Position numbers and translations under genes: made by a program. Below, in pieces: positions 31,968-41,882 of a stretch of DNA of 41,882 nt (position 1 is its first letter; every line of letters starts with the position of its first letter). Origin of the DNA: Phanerochaete sordida (lineage: Eukaryota > Basidiomycota > Agaricomycetes > Polyporales > Phanerochaetaceae); NCBI GenBank assembly GCA_019973155.2, contig BPQB01000145.1, positions 1 through 41,882 on the forward strand. Reading direction: 5' to 3'. The notes under the pieces are model-generated. The model was given only the letters and a program-made list of their open reading frames with translations. It did no database searches and was not told the DNA's origin.

Positions 31968-33602
31968 AGCATCTGCGAAGATGGTTAGAGGTGCCGTGGG
32001 GATGGTAGAGTACGTACCATGGTAGCGCTTTGCCGCTAACGATACTAGCGATTTGCGATAGCGTCACGCCAGGGACAGAGCAGTACCTGTGCATGATATC
32101 AACAATTGATTATCGCGAATGTACGAACGACATACCAAGTATCCCGTGTTCAACTCCTCCGAGCCCCAAAGACCGCACGACGATGGGCACCGCAGTGGGC
32201 TGCGCGACGGGCATTGCCAGCTGGCCTAAGGTACACGTTGCGCGTGAGTCTTGTCTATGGAAGAATCGCTTGTGTCCGCGTTCGACGAGTATGACCTGAA
32301 GGGACCGCGTGCGTCGGCGTCGGACTCAAAGACCAAGTACGTGGATGTTGTGTCGATGGCGCCGGGCGACTCGAAGTCGGATCACTTCCGACGAAGTCAT
32401 ACTGCAGGCTATAGATCCCGCCGACGTGAGTCTTCTACTTGCGCGGGTACTCGACGTGAGGTTGTTGCGACTGCCTACGAAAAGTGTGCGCATCGACAGG
32501 AAAGGCGTGGCAGGACTCGCGTACCAGAGCTCTCGACCCCCACCTCCACACGCGTGTCTGCGCCGCCCACCACATTCCGCCTACTGCGCCTAGCTTGGTG
32601 CTGCCGATTATGTGATGGTCGGCGTGCAGAGAGTACACCAGGGGCGTACCCCGCGCGCCGACGGAGTTCGGCGCGATCACGATATCGATGGGTCGTACAG
32701 TATGTGCAGCTGCGCAGGCCGGCGCGCGGCTGGGAGCGCCACAATGGGCCGGACGGGGGCGGGTAACGGCCAAGAGCCGCCGTCGATGTACGATAGCCGT
32801 GTGTCGCAGACCGCCGATTCAAGAGCAAGCCGACGCCCAGCAAAAACTTGGGCAGAGGACATGTGCGGAGGGATGAGTCTTTGCCCGAGGACTGCGCTCG
32901 CCGCTGGGATGCACGGGTCCGCCGTCGATACAGAGAATGGCCGATGGCGCGGCTGGGAGACCGACGTGGCGGCGGCGCGATGTGTGTCGCGCTGGCTCGC
33001 GTCGACGCGGCCGATACGCGCGTGCTGCGGCGGACCGACTGCTCGCAAACGACGTGGATGATGGTCAGGGCGTCGTCGTTTGAAACTGAGTAGCATGATG
33101 CGGGCGGGCGGGCTGCGTGGTGGGCCGCCGTTGCTTGTGCTGCCAGTCAATGAAGGAGCGCGACTGTCTGGGGCAAGCTGGGCTTTCACATGGTGTCGAG
33201 GCCACGAATGGAGGTGGTACACTGGAATCCGAGCCTCGAAAGCACCGCGATCGTGATTCCAATCTGACCATGCCGTTGGGAATGCGCCGCGGTGCTTTTG
33301 TTGGTTTAGGTGATAGTGTGCACGGCGGACAGGGAGTGCACATCGCAACGAGCGGGACAGTCGTGGCGAGGGGGAGATGCTGTCGTGTCCGCCTGCAGAG
33401 GGAGTCAGCGTGAGGTGCCGGTGCTGACGAGATGCGTACCTAAACACCAGGAAGAATTGAGAATGCTGAAGATAGAGACGCGGTCGGTGTTCTGCGGGAG
33501 GAACGCCGCCAGCGTCGCGCCAAGCAGTGTGTCATTGCTGTGGACAACATTAGTCATTGGCGGGCGAGAGTGTACGAACAACGTACGGTACTATGTGATC
33601 GT
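31968..33602. other. No supported gene
   Basis: The longest frame (32677-33447, minus, 256 codons) has Arg/Pro/His/Ser-rich composition without domain signals and is probably non-coding. A plus-strand exon-like piece at about 32257-32420 (MEESLVSAFDEYDLKGP, then KYVDVVSMAPGDSKSD) is more protein-like and has a GTGAGT sequence after it, but it stands alone. Confidence 0.4.
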
Positions 33603-33735
33603 TCATCTCTCGAGCCCTAATGCCTGCGCGATCTGAAGCGGATCCGTCACAGTGGCGATCGCACCGACGTACTGCGCGAGGGGCTTCGCTTGCCGGGCGG
33701 TGAGCGCGCCCAGACAGATGTCGCGCACAGATCCA
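33603..33735 (-). pseudogene. Unidentified exon fragment
   Basis: The minus strand encodes SVRDICLGALTARQAKPLAQ followed by YVGAIATVTDPLQIAQALG and a stop. This looks like genuine protein sequence of an alpha-helical kind. Protein-like pieces on the same strand at 33760-33960, containing SISDLSVVAYSNSSGHN, may be further exons. No start codon or clean splice chain was found, so it is best read as a remnant. Confidence 0.3.
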
Positions 33736-33969
33736 GGCGATGGGAGTCACCAGCGCCCTTGTTGGACGATTGTGTCCTGAAGAGTTCGAGTACGCGACGA
33801 CCGAGAGGTCTGAGATAGAGTCGCCGGCGCAGCGCATATCGAAGCTGGGGAGATCGAGCCGGGGGGCAGTGATGTCACAGGGATATGTCTCGCACTCGGG
33901 CGCATATTCGACGTTTGAGTCCCCGTGGCCGTCTACACAGCGCGTGAGCAATCGCAAATGAGGCATAGC

Positions 33970-35483
33970 AGAGATCGCTTACCAGAGCGTCGAAGCCTAC
34001 CCCCGCGCCATCACTGCCGTGCCCTCGTTCCTGGACGATCACCCAGACAGCCCGCCGCGCCCTGCGCACCGCACGGACCCCGGTGCCCTAAAACACCCCC
34101 GCGTCTCGTGGCCGACCTCCCGAGCGTCGCTGCTCCCGTCCTCCGTCTGCGCGGCCACTGCTCCACGGCGACTGCGCGCAGTGCGTCACGCACTAGCCCG
34201 CGACGACGGCACTGCGCAGTGTCCGTGTCCGTTCTCGCTTCTGCCTAGGTCGACCGGCGGGGCCTGGGACGGCGGCGTCCGCTCGCGCCGATAGCCAGCG
34301 GTGCACCGAGATGGCGGTCGTGGGTGGCGCTGCGGATGCTGATGGGCGGCGAGAGCGTTTTACGATGGCAGAGCCTCGAAGGGGCGGTGGGAGAGCGGCG
34401 TCGCGGAAAGGTCGAGCCCGCTGGCCCAGCATCGCGGAATGCCGGGCCTGCAGAGAGACGCTGACGAGTGCGCGCTGGGAGAGTGACGGATGTGGCTGGC
34501 ATTGCGGACGTTGCGGTGAACAGCTGTGCCGCGCGTGAGTCAGCTCGGACGCGGGTGCAGAAGACGAACGGTGGCGCGGCAGGGCGAGCGACGCGGCGGT
34601 CGGTGGGATGTGCATCGCGCTGGCTTGTGTCGACGCTTGTAATGACGACGGATGGCAATTGGCCGCATTCTGGCGGGGGACATTGAAGGCTGCGTGTACG
34701 CCGTTGAGCCGGTCTGCGATGTACGTGATCTGGCGGACGGACCTTGAGCTTGAGGAGGCGTCCGCTAAGACTTATCGTCCGTGCGCAGCCAGTCGGCTGA
34801 GCGCACAGGGCCCGTCTGAAGGCAACGTACGCTTGGTGATGGCGCAGGGATAAGTGTCGTAGGTGATTCGTGCCTGCCGCGTGAGGGTCCGATGTCGATG
34901 CTATGCAGCCCGTCGGCTTGCGAGAAGCGGGATCAAAGGCACCACTACACGGACAACGTCGTCAGAGCGACCCGTGCGAGCTAAGGAGCTGGTGAGACGC
35001 ACCAGAATGTATCTAGGGTCCATTATTGCTGTTGCCGGGGGTGTGGAGGTGCGTCGTGGACGGGATACAGTGTGAGCAGCGCCGACGATCCACCTTCGCC
35101 AAATCCCAGGACGCATGATTGCTCAGCGCTTGACCTGCGACGCTCGGGGAGCAGATGGCTGGCGAGTAGTGTGGCACAGGTAGCGGCATAAGGGGATAGG
35201 TGGCACGGTGAGTGGTCGATTTTGGCCTCTGTTCTGCAGGCGATCTTGAGATCCTGCGAGAGAGTTGCGTTGAAAGCCAGGTCGAGGCACTATTAACACT
35301 ATCAGAACGAGGAATAGAGCAAAGCAGGTGGTCGCACCGTCGTAGCCTTCAGTCCAGTCAGTTGATTGGTCAACGCGGTGCGCCCTAGCGTGAGCCTGCG
35401 GCCGTGCGTCGTGCTGACCGTCCGGCCTCTTCGGAAAGCCGAGCGGCAGGGAATCGTCAGGCAAAGCTACAGGCTGGGAGAGC
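33970..35483. other. No supported gene
   Basis: GC-rich sequence with short frames on both strands and no recognisable domain or repeat. The minus-strand frame below the LINE A tail (35123-35495) is flanking sequence; its apparent N-terminal Lys run is the translated A tail. Confidence 0.5.
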
Positions 35484-35495
35484 TCTCCAAGCGGA
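35484..35495 (+). repeat. LINE target-site duplication (3' side of element)
   Basis: TCTCCAAGCGGA lies directly beside the T tract and is repeated exactly at 38060-38071. A following T is shared with the tract, so the duplication may be 13 bases. Confidence 0.85.
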
Positions 35496-35513
35496 TTTTT
35501 TTTTTTTTTTTTT
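35496..35513 (-). other. LINE poly(A) tail
   Basis: Eighteen T on the plus strand form the A tail of the minus-strand LINE. It ends immediately at the target duplication. Confidence 0.9.
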
Positions 35514-36014
35514 GACTCCATTTACGTCCGTGAGGGCAGTGCCCTATGGTAGACGTAGAACTACAAAATATTACAGGCCTAGGTGCACAGATCAGGTAGA
35601 TATATCAGCAACAACACCTCCCCCGCAAGCGGGATCATGCGGTGAACTGGTAGAATACTGTGGGAAGAAAAGGCGGTCAATGAGGCACGAGATGTCTCCT
35701 AGCAGTCCGGTGATTGAACACGAGAGGCTGGGTTATAAACCTGCACGCATCGGTGGACGTGTTCACCTGGGCTCCATGGCCTCTTGCCGTGCAGGAGTAC
35801 GCTCAGCAGTTCCCTGCGTCGCGTCAGAACTCCCCCAACCTCGACTGCATCGTAGGAAACTGCCTGTACTGCCGGTTCCGAAGTACGAGCCCAGAAGTGA
35901 AAGCGAACGATGCGGAAATAAGGACAGAGAAATTACGTCGAAAGATTGACCTGAGCATTACCGTTCTATGAAAGCGCAAGTCAGTCATGCTCGGGGGTGG
36001 TCGCAGGACGTAAC

Positions 36015-38059
36015 TTAAGGCGGCGCCGCTTGAGGATCGCGACGTGCGCGGCGGCGCGTCGTGCGTTTACTCGACGCCGTGTTCGTCCGCTTCGTGTACT
36101 TGAGTATTCCGAGTCGTTGTGTAAATCGTCCGGTCGCATGGATATAGGCGAAAACTGCGCTTTGTAGGCGCGGGTTGTTGAGCAGGGCCCCAAGGGAGCT
36201 TGCAAGGGGTCCACAATCGTAGTGAAGGGCGGCGCGGGCACGAGCGTAGGCCGGGCACTTGAAGAAGTAGTGTACAACGGTCTCGTCTTCCTCTTCACAC
36301 ATGGGACAGAGTGGCGAGTCCGCACAGCCTGTTTGGTGTAGAGAGTGTCGCAAAGGCGAGCGGCCGGATCGAAGCTGGAATATGAGCGAGGCATGTCGCC
36401 TAGGGAGCTTCTCGATGTACCGTCCGAAGTGGCAGAGCTTGGGGGTGGTGTCGAAGATCTTGGTGCGTTCGTGCCGTTTTGACTGGCGCCACTGTTCGGC
36501 CGCGCGTTTTGCGATGTCTGCAGCGTGGAGCTGGCGTAGTTTCGATACGCTGGTGGGTAGAGAGGAGTTCCGAAGGTATGTCGGCAGTGACTGTGAGGGA
36601 GATGAGTCGTTCTGGGCCGCCTTCTTTGCTTCTTCGTCTGCGAGCTCGTTTCCATCGACGCCTAGGTGTCCAGGGACCCAGCGAATGGTGGTCTTGATAC
36701 CAGGATGGCGGGTCTTTACCGCCTGTTCGAGTTGGTGCACGGCATCGAGTAGGTGATGCCCAGGAGTGGAGCGGCGCGACCTAAGAGCAAGGACGGCAGC
36801 TTTATTGTCAAGCGCAATCGAAGCTTTACTCACCAATCCAGGTTCCTTGCGAATCATGTGTAACCCCAAAAGAACCCCAGCTAGCTCCGATTCGTATACG
36901 GTGTGCTGGGATGACGGTCCAAGATGGATACGGAGGGACTTTGTGGACGGTGCGCGGCCACGGAACAGAACAGCAGCGGCGCCCACACCGTCTCGAAAAT
37001 CAGAGCCGTCCGAGTAGACTCTGACGCCACCGAGAGCCTCCCACGCTGCATCTGCAGCGACCGCCGCTTCTTTTGAGTCAGCGATCTCGAACGTCATCCC
37101 AGACGCCCACTCGGGCGGAAAGCGTGCCGGGCGCACGGTCTCGACTGTCTGCGGGTCAAGATTAAACAGGTATAGAAGCTGGTGGAGTGTAGAGCGGTGC
37201 CGCTTAACAGGACGCCGAACGGCTCGGAGGATGAGTGGGAAGAGAGGATGTGATGGTGGTAGGGAGCAGAGACGAACGAGAGCTCGGTGGCAATGCTTCT
37301 CGACTAGAAGCGGGAAAGGGAGGAGGTCGGCGTGGGCGAGGCATACATCGGTCGCTGTGTTGCGGTACGCGCCAAGCATCATGGTGGCCGCTTGTTTGTG
37401 AACTCGCGCCAGGCGGTCGACGCTGCCCACAGAGCCTTGCCGGTGTGTCTTTCCTTCGATGTTGTGGATAGGAACTAAAAACACGTCAGCGGCGTAGAGC
37501 ATGGCCGGCACGGCCTTGGAGAGGTAGAGCTGGCGGAGCTGTTTGAATCCCACGCCTGAACGGCCTCCCGCCATCCGTCGAAAGAGCGTGACCCATTGCA
37601 GCCCTTTGTTCAAGGCTCGATCGGTCTGCTCCTTCCAGAACAGCTTGTGGTCAACAAGTACACCTAGGAACTTGTACGACTTAGATGCTGCTATCGGTGC
37701 GTTTCCCTGGCCAAGGTCAAGCGAGGGGCCGAGGTCCTTGAGGCTCCGGGCACAGTTCAGCAGTCCGAACTTTTCAACCGAGAATTCCGAGGTATGCAGC
37801 TGGGACCAGATGAAGGCACCGTCCGGGCGTGTCATGAATGCGCGTAGCTTGGCGTGTGTGTCGTCGAAGGTATCTCCAGTAGCCAGTACTGCAACATCGT
37901 CGATATTTCCTGTAATCAGCTCGCCGAGCTTCGCTTCTGCGCTATCGAGGAGTGGGGAGTTGTAGAACTGATACAGGATAACAGAGAGCGGACACCCTTG
38001 GTCGAGACCTGTGAAGATGTCAAACGGCGCAGACTCGAAGTCGTCGAAGAGGAGTTTAG
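36015..38059 (-). CDS. LINE reverse transcriptase/RNase H, partial
   Basis: This is the 3' part of a LINE ORF2. Residue numbers below count from the chance ATG at 38228, which lies outside the element. Reverse transcriptase blocks remain around LDQGCPLSVILYQFYNSPLL (about 75-94) and NIDDVAVL (about 108-115, where Asp110 and Asp111 are the paired catalytic aspartates). The palm and thumb follow. The RNase H domain spans about 401-535, with catalytic candidates Asp407 in YSDGS, Glu448 in YESELAG, Asp474 in ALDNKAA and Asp531 in NELADE. A CCHC-type finger follows (Cys641, Cys644, His653, Cys658). The frame has no internal stop over 680 codons, but without the front of the polymerase and the endonuclease it cannot work alone. 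Confidence 0.85.
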
Positions 38060-38071
38060 TCTCCAAGCGGA
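38060..38071 (+). repeat. LINE target-site duplication (5' side of element)
   Basis: TCTCCAAGCGGA is identical to 35484-35495. It marks the truncation point of the LINE and shows that the first 56 codons of the long open frame above this point are host sequence. Confidence 0.85.
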
Positions 38072-38387
38072 TGCGCGTGCCCACGCCGTTGGCTTCGTGG
38101 TTGAACGGATCCGGGGCGAGTCGACGTGGCCGAATGAAGTCTCCCGGCGGTGCTGCCCAGTCTTGTGGATCCCGGATAGGCACAGTACACCGCCAGCTGA
38201 TCGAGATCTTGTCTTTCGGGGCGTGCATGGCTTGTGGGAGGGGTTGGATGGGCGGAAGCGTGGCTCACGGGCGCGGGAGAACGCACCTTGCACCTCTGAC
38301 TCTGAGACATCTGCGGCCGCGTGCTTCTCGGGATACTGACCAACGCGGCAGAAGGTCAGACCGAGCGTACATCCAAGACATAGGAGA

Positions 38388-38483
38388 AGACTCACCAGAT
38401 GCTGTGCATGGCGCGATCGGGCGCGGACGATCGAGGAATTGGTGGTCGACGTCGGTGTCGAACTCGACAACGCGTCTCGGCGT
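38388..38483 (-). repeat. Conserved block, copy 3 (exon-like on minus strand)
   Basis: This matches 1714-1806. On minus it reads RRRVVEFDTDVDHQFLDRP and ends at a GTGAGT donor. A second exon-like piece (YPEKHAAADVSESEVQ) lies between a CAG acceptor and a GTGCG donor at about 38287-38340. Sequence continuing towards the LINE insertion site could be a third exon. If so the LINE landed in this gene, which is unidentified and may already have been dead. Confidence 0.4.
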
Positions 38484-38486
38484 CTG

Positions 38487-38513
38487 TTATATTGCTCAGG
38501 CGCGTGCCACGTG
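38487..38513 (+). promoter_or_regulatory. TATA-like box plus CACGTG E-box, copy 3
   Basis: TTATATT at 38487-38493 is followed by CACGTG at 38508-38513. The flanks differ from copies 1 and 2 much more than the two boxes do. A candidate ATG at 38587 with a 35-base exon and a GTGAGT donor at 38622 parallels the arrangement at 2094-2133. Confidence 0.4.
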
Positions 38514-38586
38514 CCCGCAGCCGCGCCTCCGGGTCCGGGTCCCGCTGCACGCTTGCACCGCGTCGTCGACATCCACGTACCCTCGG

Positions 38587-39379
38587 ATGCATCTGAGCCC
38601 GTCGTTTCGACTGTTACTCTGGTGAGTCTGACTAACCCTCGTGCTCTGCGCTGTCTCTGAAGAGCTGGCCCAGCTCAATACGCCATGCTCCCGTAAGGCG
38701 TAACGCCGCGGCTCTAGCGTCCTTGGTGCGTCGTTACCTATCCGTCGCGCATTCTCCCGCACATGATTCTCCCTAGCGGGCCTCGAACGTCATGGATAAC
38801 GATGCGACCGGTCTTGCATCCCGTTTGGCGCATTTCCAGGCCCTACACGCCAGGTCAACGCCACCGAAGCCAGTTAACAGGCCAGCGTGAAGTGGACCTA
38901 CCTTCAGCCCGTGCAGCGACACAACCGGCCCGGAGAACATGCGTCATCGTTGTCGTGTCCGATGACGCCAGACTATGTAGACAGTACTGTGTGCCACGGC
39001 CGCTGTATACGCACCCGCGGTCGATGCGATGGCCACGATCAGGGGCGTATACTGTACGTTTCCATTCTTTCTGCGCGGTAACGCATCGCTGACCGTTCGC
39101 TAGGGTATTGATCTCAACATCCACGAGAAATTACATTGCAGGACGTCGACGCTAAGCGTAGATAGCGAATACGAGGGCACGCCGTACGGCAAGCCGCCTT
39201 CGCGCGTCGACGTGAGCAACACAAAGGACGCCATTCTTTCCCCAGCTCCCCGCGCTGCAAAGCGTCGCGTCGAGATCAGCGCGTTCCAAGATGTGCAGAT
39301 CGTGGATGGGCAGCGTTGCTCGGCACGCTCACTACAAAACATAATGACCTTCGATAGCGGCGAGAATAGTCGCTGCTAG
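38587..39379 (+). CDS. Possible spliced gene, hypothetical
   Basis: A candidate short first exon (38587-38621) follows the TATA/E-box motif. A last exon beginning after a TTGCAG acceptor at 39142 reads LSVDSEYEGTPYGKPPSRVD, then AILSPAPRAAKRRVEISAFQ and DVQIVDGQRCSARSLQNIMT, to a TAG at 39377-39379. The basic stretch RAAKRR could be a nuclear localisation signal. Exons between these two are unclear, and I found no counterpart of the last exon in the other two units. No family is recognised. It may be a real gene or a remnant. Confidence 0.3.
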
Positions 39380-40693
39380 TAGCGACCAGGTTCGTTGAGC
39401 TCTCTGGCGTACAAGGAGCCTTCTTATTGCAACATGTAAGTAGGCTTAATCTCTTCCGATCGGTTCATCGCCAGAGGTCCAGATTTTTCCTCCTCAGCCC
39501 GCCAATCAAAATGGCGGGCCTTCTTCTTTCCTGACTTTAGTACCGGCGGGTGCATGCAGCGTTGGATAGCGCCGTCGGCCGACAGCTCGACGACACCAGC
39601 GCATCATGGACGCTTCGCATCCCCGTGCCTATCGTTCCGCGACCGCGGCAAGACGGCGATGGCACATCCGGACACCCGTCGACCACACTCGCAAGACGGC
39701 CGACTCCTCCCCGCCTCCAGCGTCGTCCGTGCGGAGGCCTAGGCTCTTCCTCTGCGCAAGATCCCAGCTGAGACCGTTCATGGCCAGCCGGGCATCTGCA
39801 CGTTCGCGACGCAGGACGCATTTCTCGACGCACGCCCTCCGCACCGTCGCTCGACGCTCGTGGTCCCTTTGCGGAGCGCCGAACCACATTGCGCGACGCA
39901 CAGCCCGAATCAGCTTCCCTGTCAATCGCTCTTCCACTTTTGCTGCGCCGTCGCACGCCCAACTGTGCGGCGGTCGTCGCACTGGCAGTGCGTCCGGCAA
40001 TCGCCCGTCAGGTGCGTGTCAGTGTCTGTCGCATGGAGTCCGCGTCGCTGACCGCAATTGTTGGCAGATCGGTGCTCGCGGAATCGAACACACAGCTGGT
40101 GCCCCCAAGGATAGATCGACTGTGGGCACAAGGACGGTGGTAGGCCATGAGGAAAGGTATACAGGATTCACTATGTGGAATGCTGTGATGCTTCGAATGC
40201 TGGTCGAGCACTGGCTAAGCTTACGTCGATATGAATTCGGCCGTATCTCTGGATCGTCGCGCGCACGTTCGCTGAAATACACTGCTTTTCATACCTGGGA
40301 GAACGGCGTCATGTACATCTTCAGAGGTTTGTGGATCTAGTTGCGCCCCATGACGTGGACTCGCTGCTGGTCCATCGAGAGACCTTGAAGGATGATAGCA
40401 GCTATGACAACGTGAACGATGCGAATCTTTGACAGAGGTATGCATGCAGATACACTTCGTGTGCGTTTATTGAGAGTGCTCGAGACGGACGATACCAAGC
40501 GCTCCCAAAGAGCTTCCATGCACGAGGCAGAGAAGTCGGCCCGGGGGCTGCGCAGACGTCACACGCTGTACCAGGATTCAGAGGACGCGCGGAGGAGGCG
40601 AGGCTCGTCGGTCTCGCACTCGTCCCCTACCACCACCACCCCGCCCGCATCGTCCTCGCACAGACGGCGCCGACCTCGCTGCCCCCGTCCAGC
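39380..40693. other. Upstream region of the third F-box gene
   Basis: No intact gene. From about 40517 to 40693 the sequence matches the 5' flanks of the other two F-box genes (5160-5337 and 20065-20241) at high similarity. In all three that flank is open in the F-box frame with similar residues (REVGPGAAQTSHAV), but this copy has no ATG in that frame. It may be a conserved 5' untranslated region or a spliced 5' exon. 39380-40516 shows only chance open frames. Confidence 0.5.
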
Positions 40694-41882
40694 ATGCCGC
40701 CGGTCACAGGAGCCGACCTCCCGCCCGAGGTCATCGCAAAGATCCTGAGCAACTTCATGATTATTGTAGAGATATCTGAGGCGAACTACCGAGGATGGAA
40801 ACACGAACTTGTCGCACCAAGTCTCGTGTGCAAGTACTGGGCGGAATGCATCCGGCCAGCCCTCTTTCGAGACATAAAATTGAGAAATGCGTCTGATCTA
40901 CACTTCCTAGAAGATATCGTGTACAGCCCGCGATTCAACAGCTCCTCTCTTCACAAAACTATCGAATACATACGGGCCAGCCACGAGTTTCCCCCTCTTC
41001 CAGAGCCTTGGCTTCATCACCTGCAGCCGTTAATAGCGCGCCTTCCAGGCACAAAGTTTGTCTGCTTTGTCCTGAGGCGGACTCAGGGCTCCCAGCGTCC
41101 AATACCAGTACGATGGCCGCCATTTGCTGCTCTTCCACGCGTACCTCCGTCCTTCTACAACCTTCGACTTTCCATGATCCAGATTAGCGGCTCCGAGCTC
41201 AAGAGCACTACCGAGCTCGCACGGCTCGTCGACAGCTTTCCCGCCCTGCAACAGTGCTTCTTCTCCAAACTGAAATTCCTCGACCCCTCCCTAATCATCC
41301 GAGCTCGAAGGATCCCACGGAAGGTCCCGAGAGCACTCTGGCAGTGCGAGATCTCGGAGTGCACAGACATGTCAATCTCGGATCAGGCAAGACTTGCGTT
41401 GGACCTTCTCGCAGCCGCGCCTCGACTTAGCCTTGCTGCGGAGGATCCACAGTGGAACACGCTCCTCGATGACTTGCTTGCATCGGTGCCCAGTAGCTTC
41501 AAGCAGGTTTACATGGAATTGCAACAATCAGGAGGGCGGCCTCTCGATGGTCACGCCCCAGGTGCGCACATGGCCATTCAGTTGTGTGCCAGAGACACTC
41601 AATGCATGACCTTGGCAGGCAAACTGGTTCTGGGGTTCTCACCAACGGACACCTCAGACGATGACCAGCTCACTGCCAATGTGTGGGTGACGCGTGCATG
41701 CGCCACACCCACTCGCGCAGAAGACGCACCTGCTTATGTCAGCCGGATCAGTCTCACTGCGAGCTTCGCGGCCGCCGAAGATGGAGATCCTCCCTCCTTC
41801 GATGGCCTCCGAGAAGCCGCGGGTTCCGATCACCTCGAGAAGCTCGAGTTTTGGGTGCGGAAAGGAAATGCGCAGGACGAAG
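40694..41882 (+). CDS. F-box-like protein, third copy, cut by the window edge
   Basis: From ATG at 40694 the frame is open for 396 codons to the end of the window with no stop. It starts MPPVTGADLPPEVIAKILSN and is collinear with the intact paralogue at 20242. The F-box region is the most changed part (FMIIVEISEANYRGWKHELV), while CKYWAECIRPALFRDIKLRN keeps the pattern. The later blocks GSELKSTTELARLVDSFPAL, RIPRKVPRALW and AAEDPQWNTLLDDLL are well kept. The divergence without frame damage suggests it has been kept as a protein. The C-terminus lies outside the window. Confidence 0.75.
   Translation, partial: MPPVTGADLPPEVIAKILSNFMIIVEISEANYRGWKHELVAPSLVCKYWAECIRPALFRDIKLRNASDLHFLEDIVYSPRFNSSSLHKTIEYIRASHEFPPLPEPWLHHLQPLIARLPGTKFVCFVLRRTQGSQRPIPVRWPPFAALPRVPPSFYNLRLSMIQISGSELKSTTELARLVDSFPALQQCFFSKLKFLDPSLIIRARRIPRKVPRALWQCEISECTDMSISDQARLALDLLAAAPRLSLAAEDPQWNTLLDDLLASVPSSFKQVYMELQQSGGRPLDGHAPGAHMAIQLCARDTQCMTLAGKLVLGFSPTDTSDDDQLTANVWVTRACATPTRAEDAPAYVSRISLTASFAAAEDGDPPSFDGLREAAGSDHLEKLEFWVRKGNAQDE

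Larger units (their letters stand above)
35496..38059 (-). mobile_element. 5'-truncated Tad-like non-LTR retrotransposon (LINE)
   Basis: The copy is bounded by a run of 18 T at 35496-35513 (the A tail of the minus-strand element) and a perfect 12-base target duplication at both sides. It keeps the end of the reverse transcriptase, the RNase H domain, the C-terminal zinc motif and about 0.5 kb of 3' untranslated sequence. The endonuclease and the front of the reverse transcriptase are missing. 5' truncation is the usual outcome of target-primed reverse transcription. Having RNase H downstream of the reverse transcriptase fits the Tad-type LINEs common in fungi. The remaining frame has no stop, so the insertion is probably young. 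Confidence 0.88.

Noticed and set aside
32677..33447. 256-codon minus-strand frame as a gene
   Set aside because: Composition is Arg/Pro/His/Ser-rich without domain or splice support; likely a chance frame in GC-rich DNA.
38072..38228. N-terminal part of the LINE reverse transcriptase
   Set aside because: The 12-base target duplication shows this is host sequence beyond the truncated LINE end.

Overview
The window looks like nuclear DNA of a basidiomycete fungus, most likely an Agaricomycete. The grounds are a GC-rich background, genes built of exons separated by introns of about 50-70 bases, a Plavaka-type transposase, a Tad-like LINE, a Copia-type gag and a repeated family of F-box-like proteins. 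It is a repeat-rich, gene-poor block: mobile elements, paralogues of one F-box gene family, and decayed copies of other genes.

Layout. (1) About 1.7-13.7 kb: the first copy of a duplicated unit. It has a conserved block, a TATA/E-box motif, about 3 kb of degenerate sequence, and an F-box gene (5338-13676). That gene is split by a 6.72-kb DNA transposon (5562-12281) with inverted ends CATCAG/CTGATG and a 2-base target duplication AT. The transposon carries a seven-exon transposase of about 1004 residues on the minus strand and, divergently on the plus strand, a second multi-exon gene. (2) 13.7-17.0 kb: no intact gene; decayed exon-like pieces on the minus strand. (3) 17.0-21.9 kb: second copy of the unit, with an intact F-box gene (20242-21903). 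(4) 21.9-29.9 kb: decayed minus-strand genes, including a coiled-coil pseudogene and a clear MMS19 pseudogene with several premature stops. (5) 29.98-31.67 kb: a 1.69-kb Copia-type element encoding only gag, with 230-base LTRs that differ at one position and a 5-base target duplication. (6) 31.7-35.5 kb: no intact gene. (7) 35.5-38.06 kb: a 5'-truncated LINE (reverse transcriptase remnant, RNase H, CCHC) with an A tail and a 12-base target duplication. (8) 38.4 kb to the end: third copy of the unit, whose F-box gene is open to the window edge.

How it fits together: only the intact F-box gene at 20242 and perhaps the truncated one at 40694 look like functional host genes; F-box proteins are substrate receptors of SCF ubiquitin ligases. 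The other clear open reading frames belong to mobile elements. Three element insertions have readable target duplications. The most striking is the Plavaka-type insertion: joining its flanks at one copy of the target duplication gives an uninterrupted F-box frame.

Limits: identities come from reading motifs by eye, with no database search. Intron models rest on splice motifs and frame arithmetic. The window has many chance open frames because of its base composition, and these are left out.
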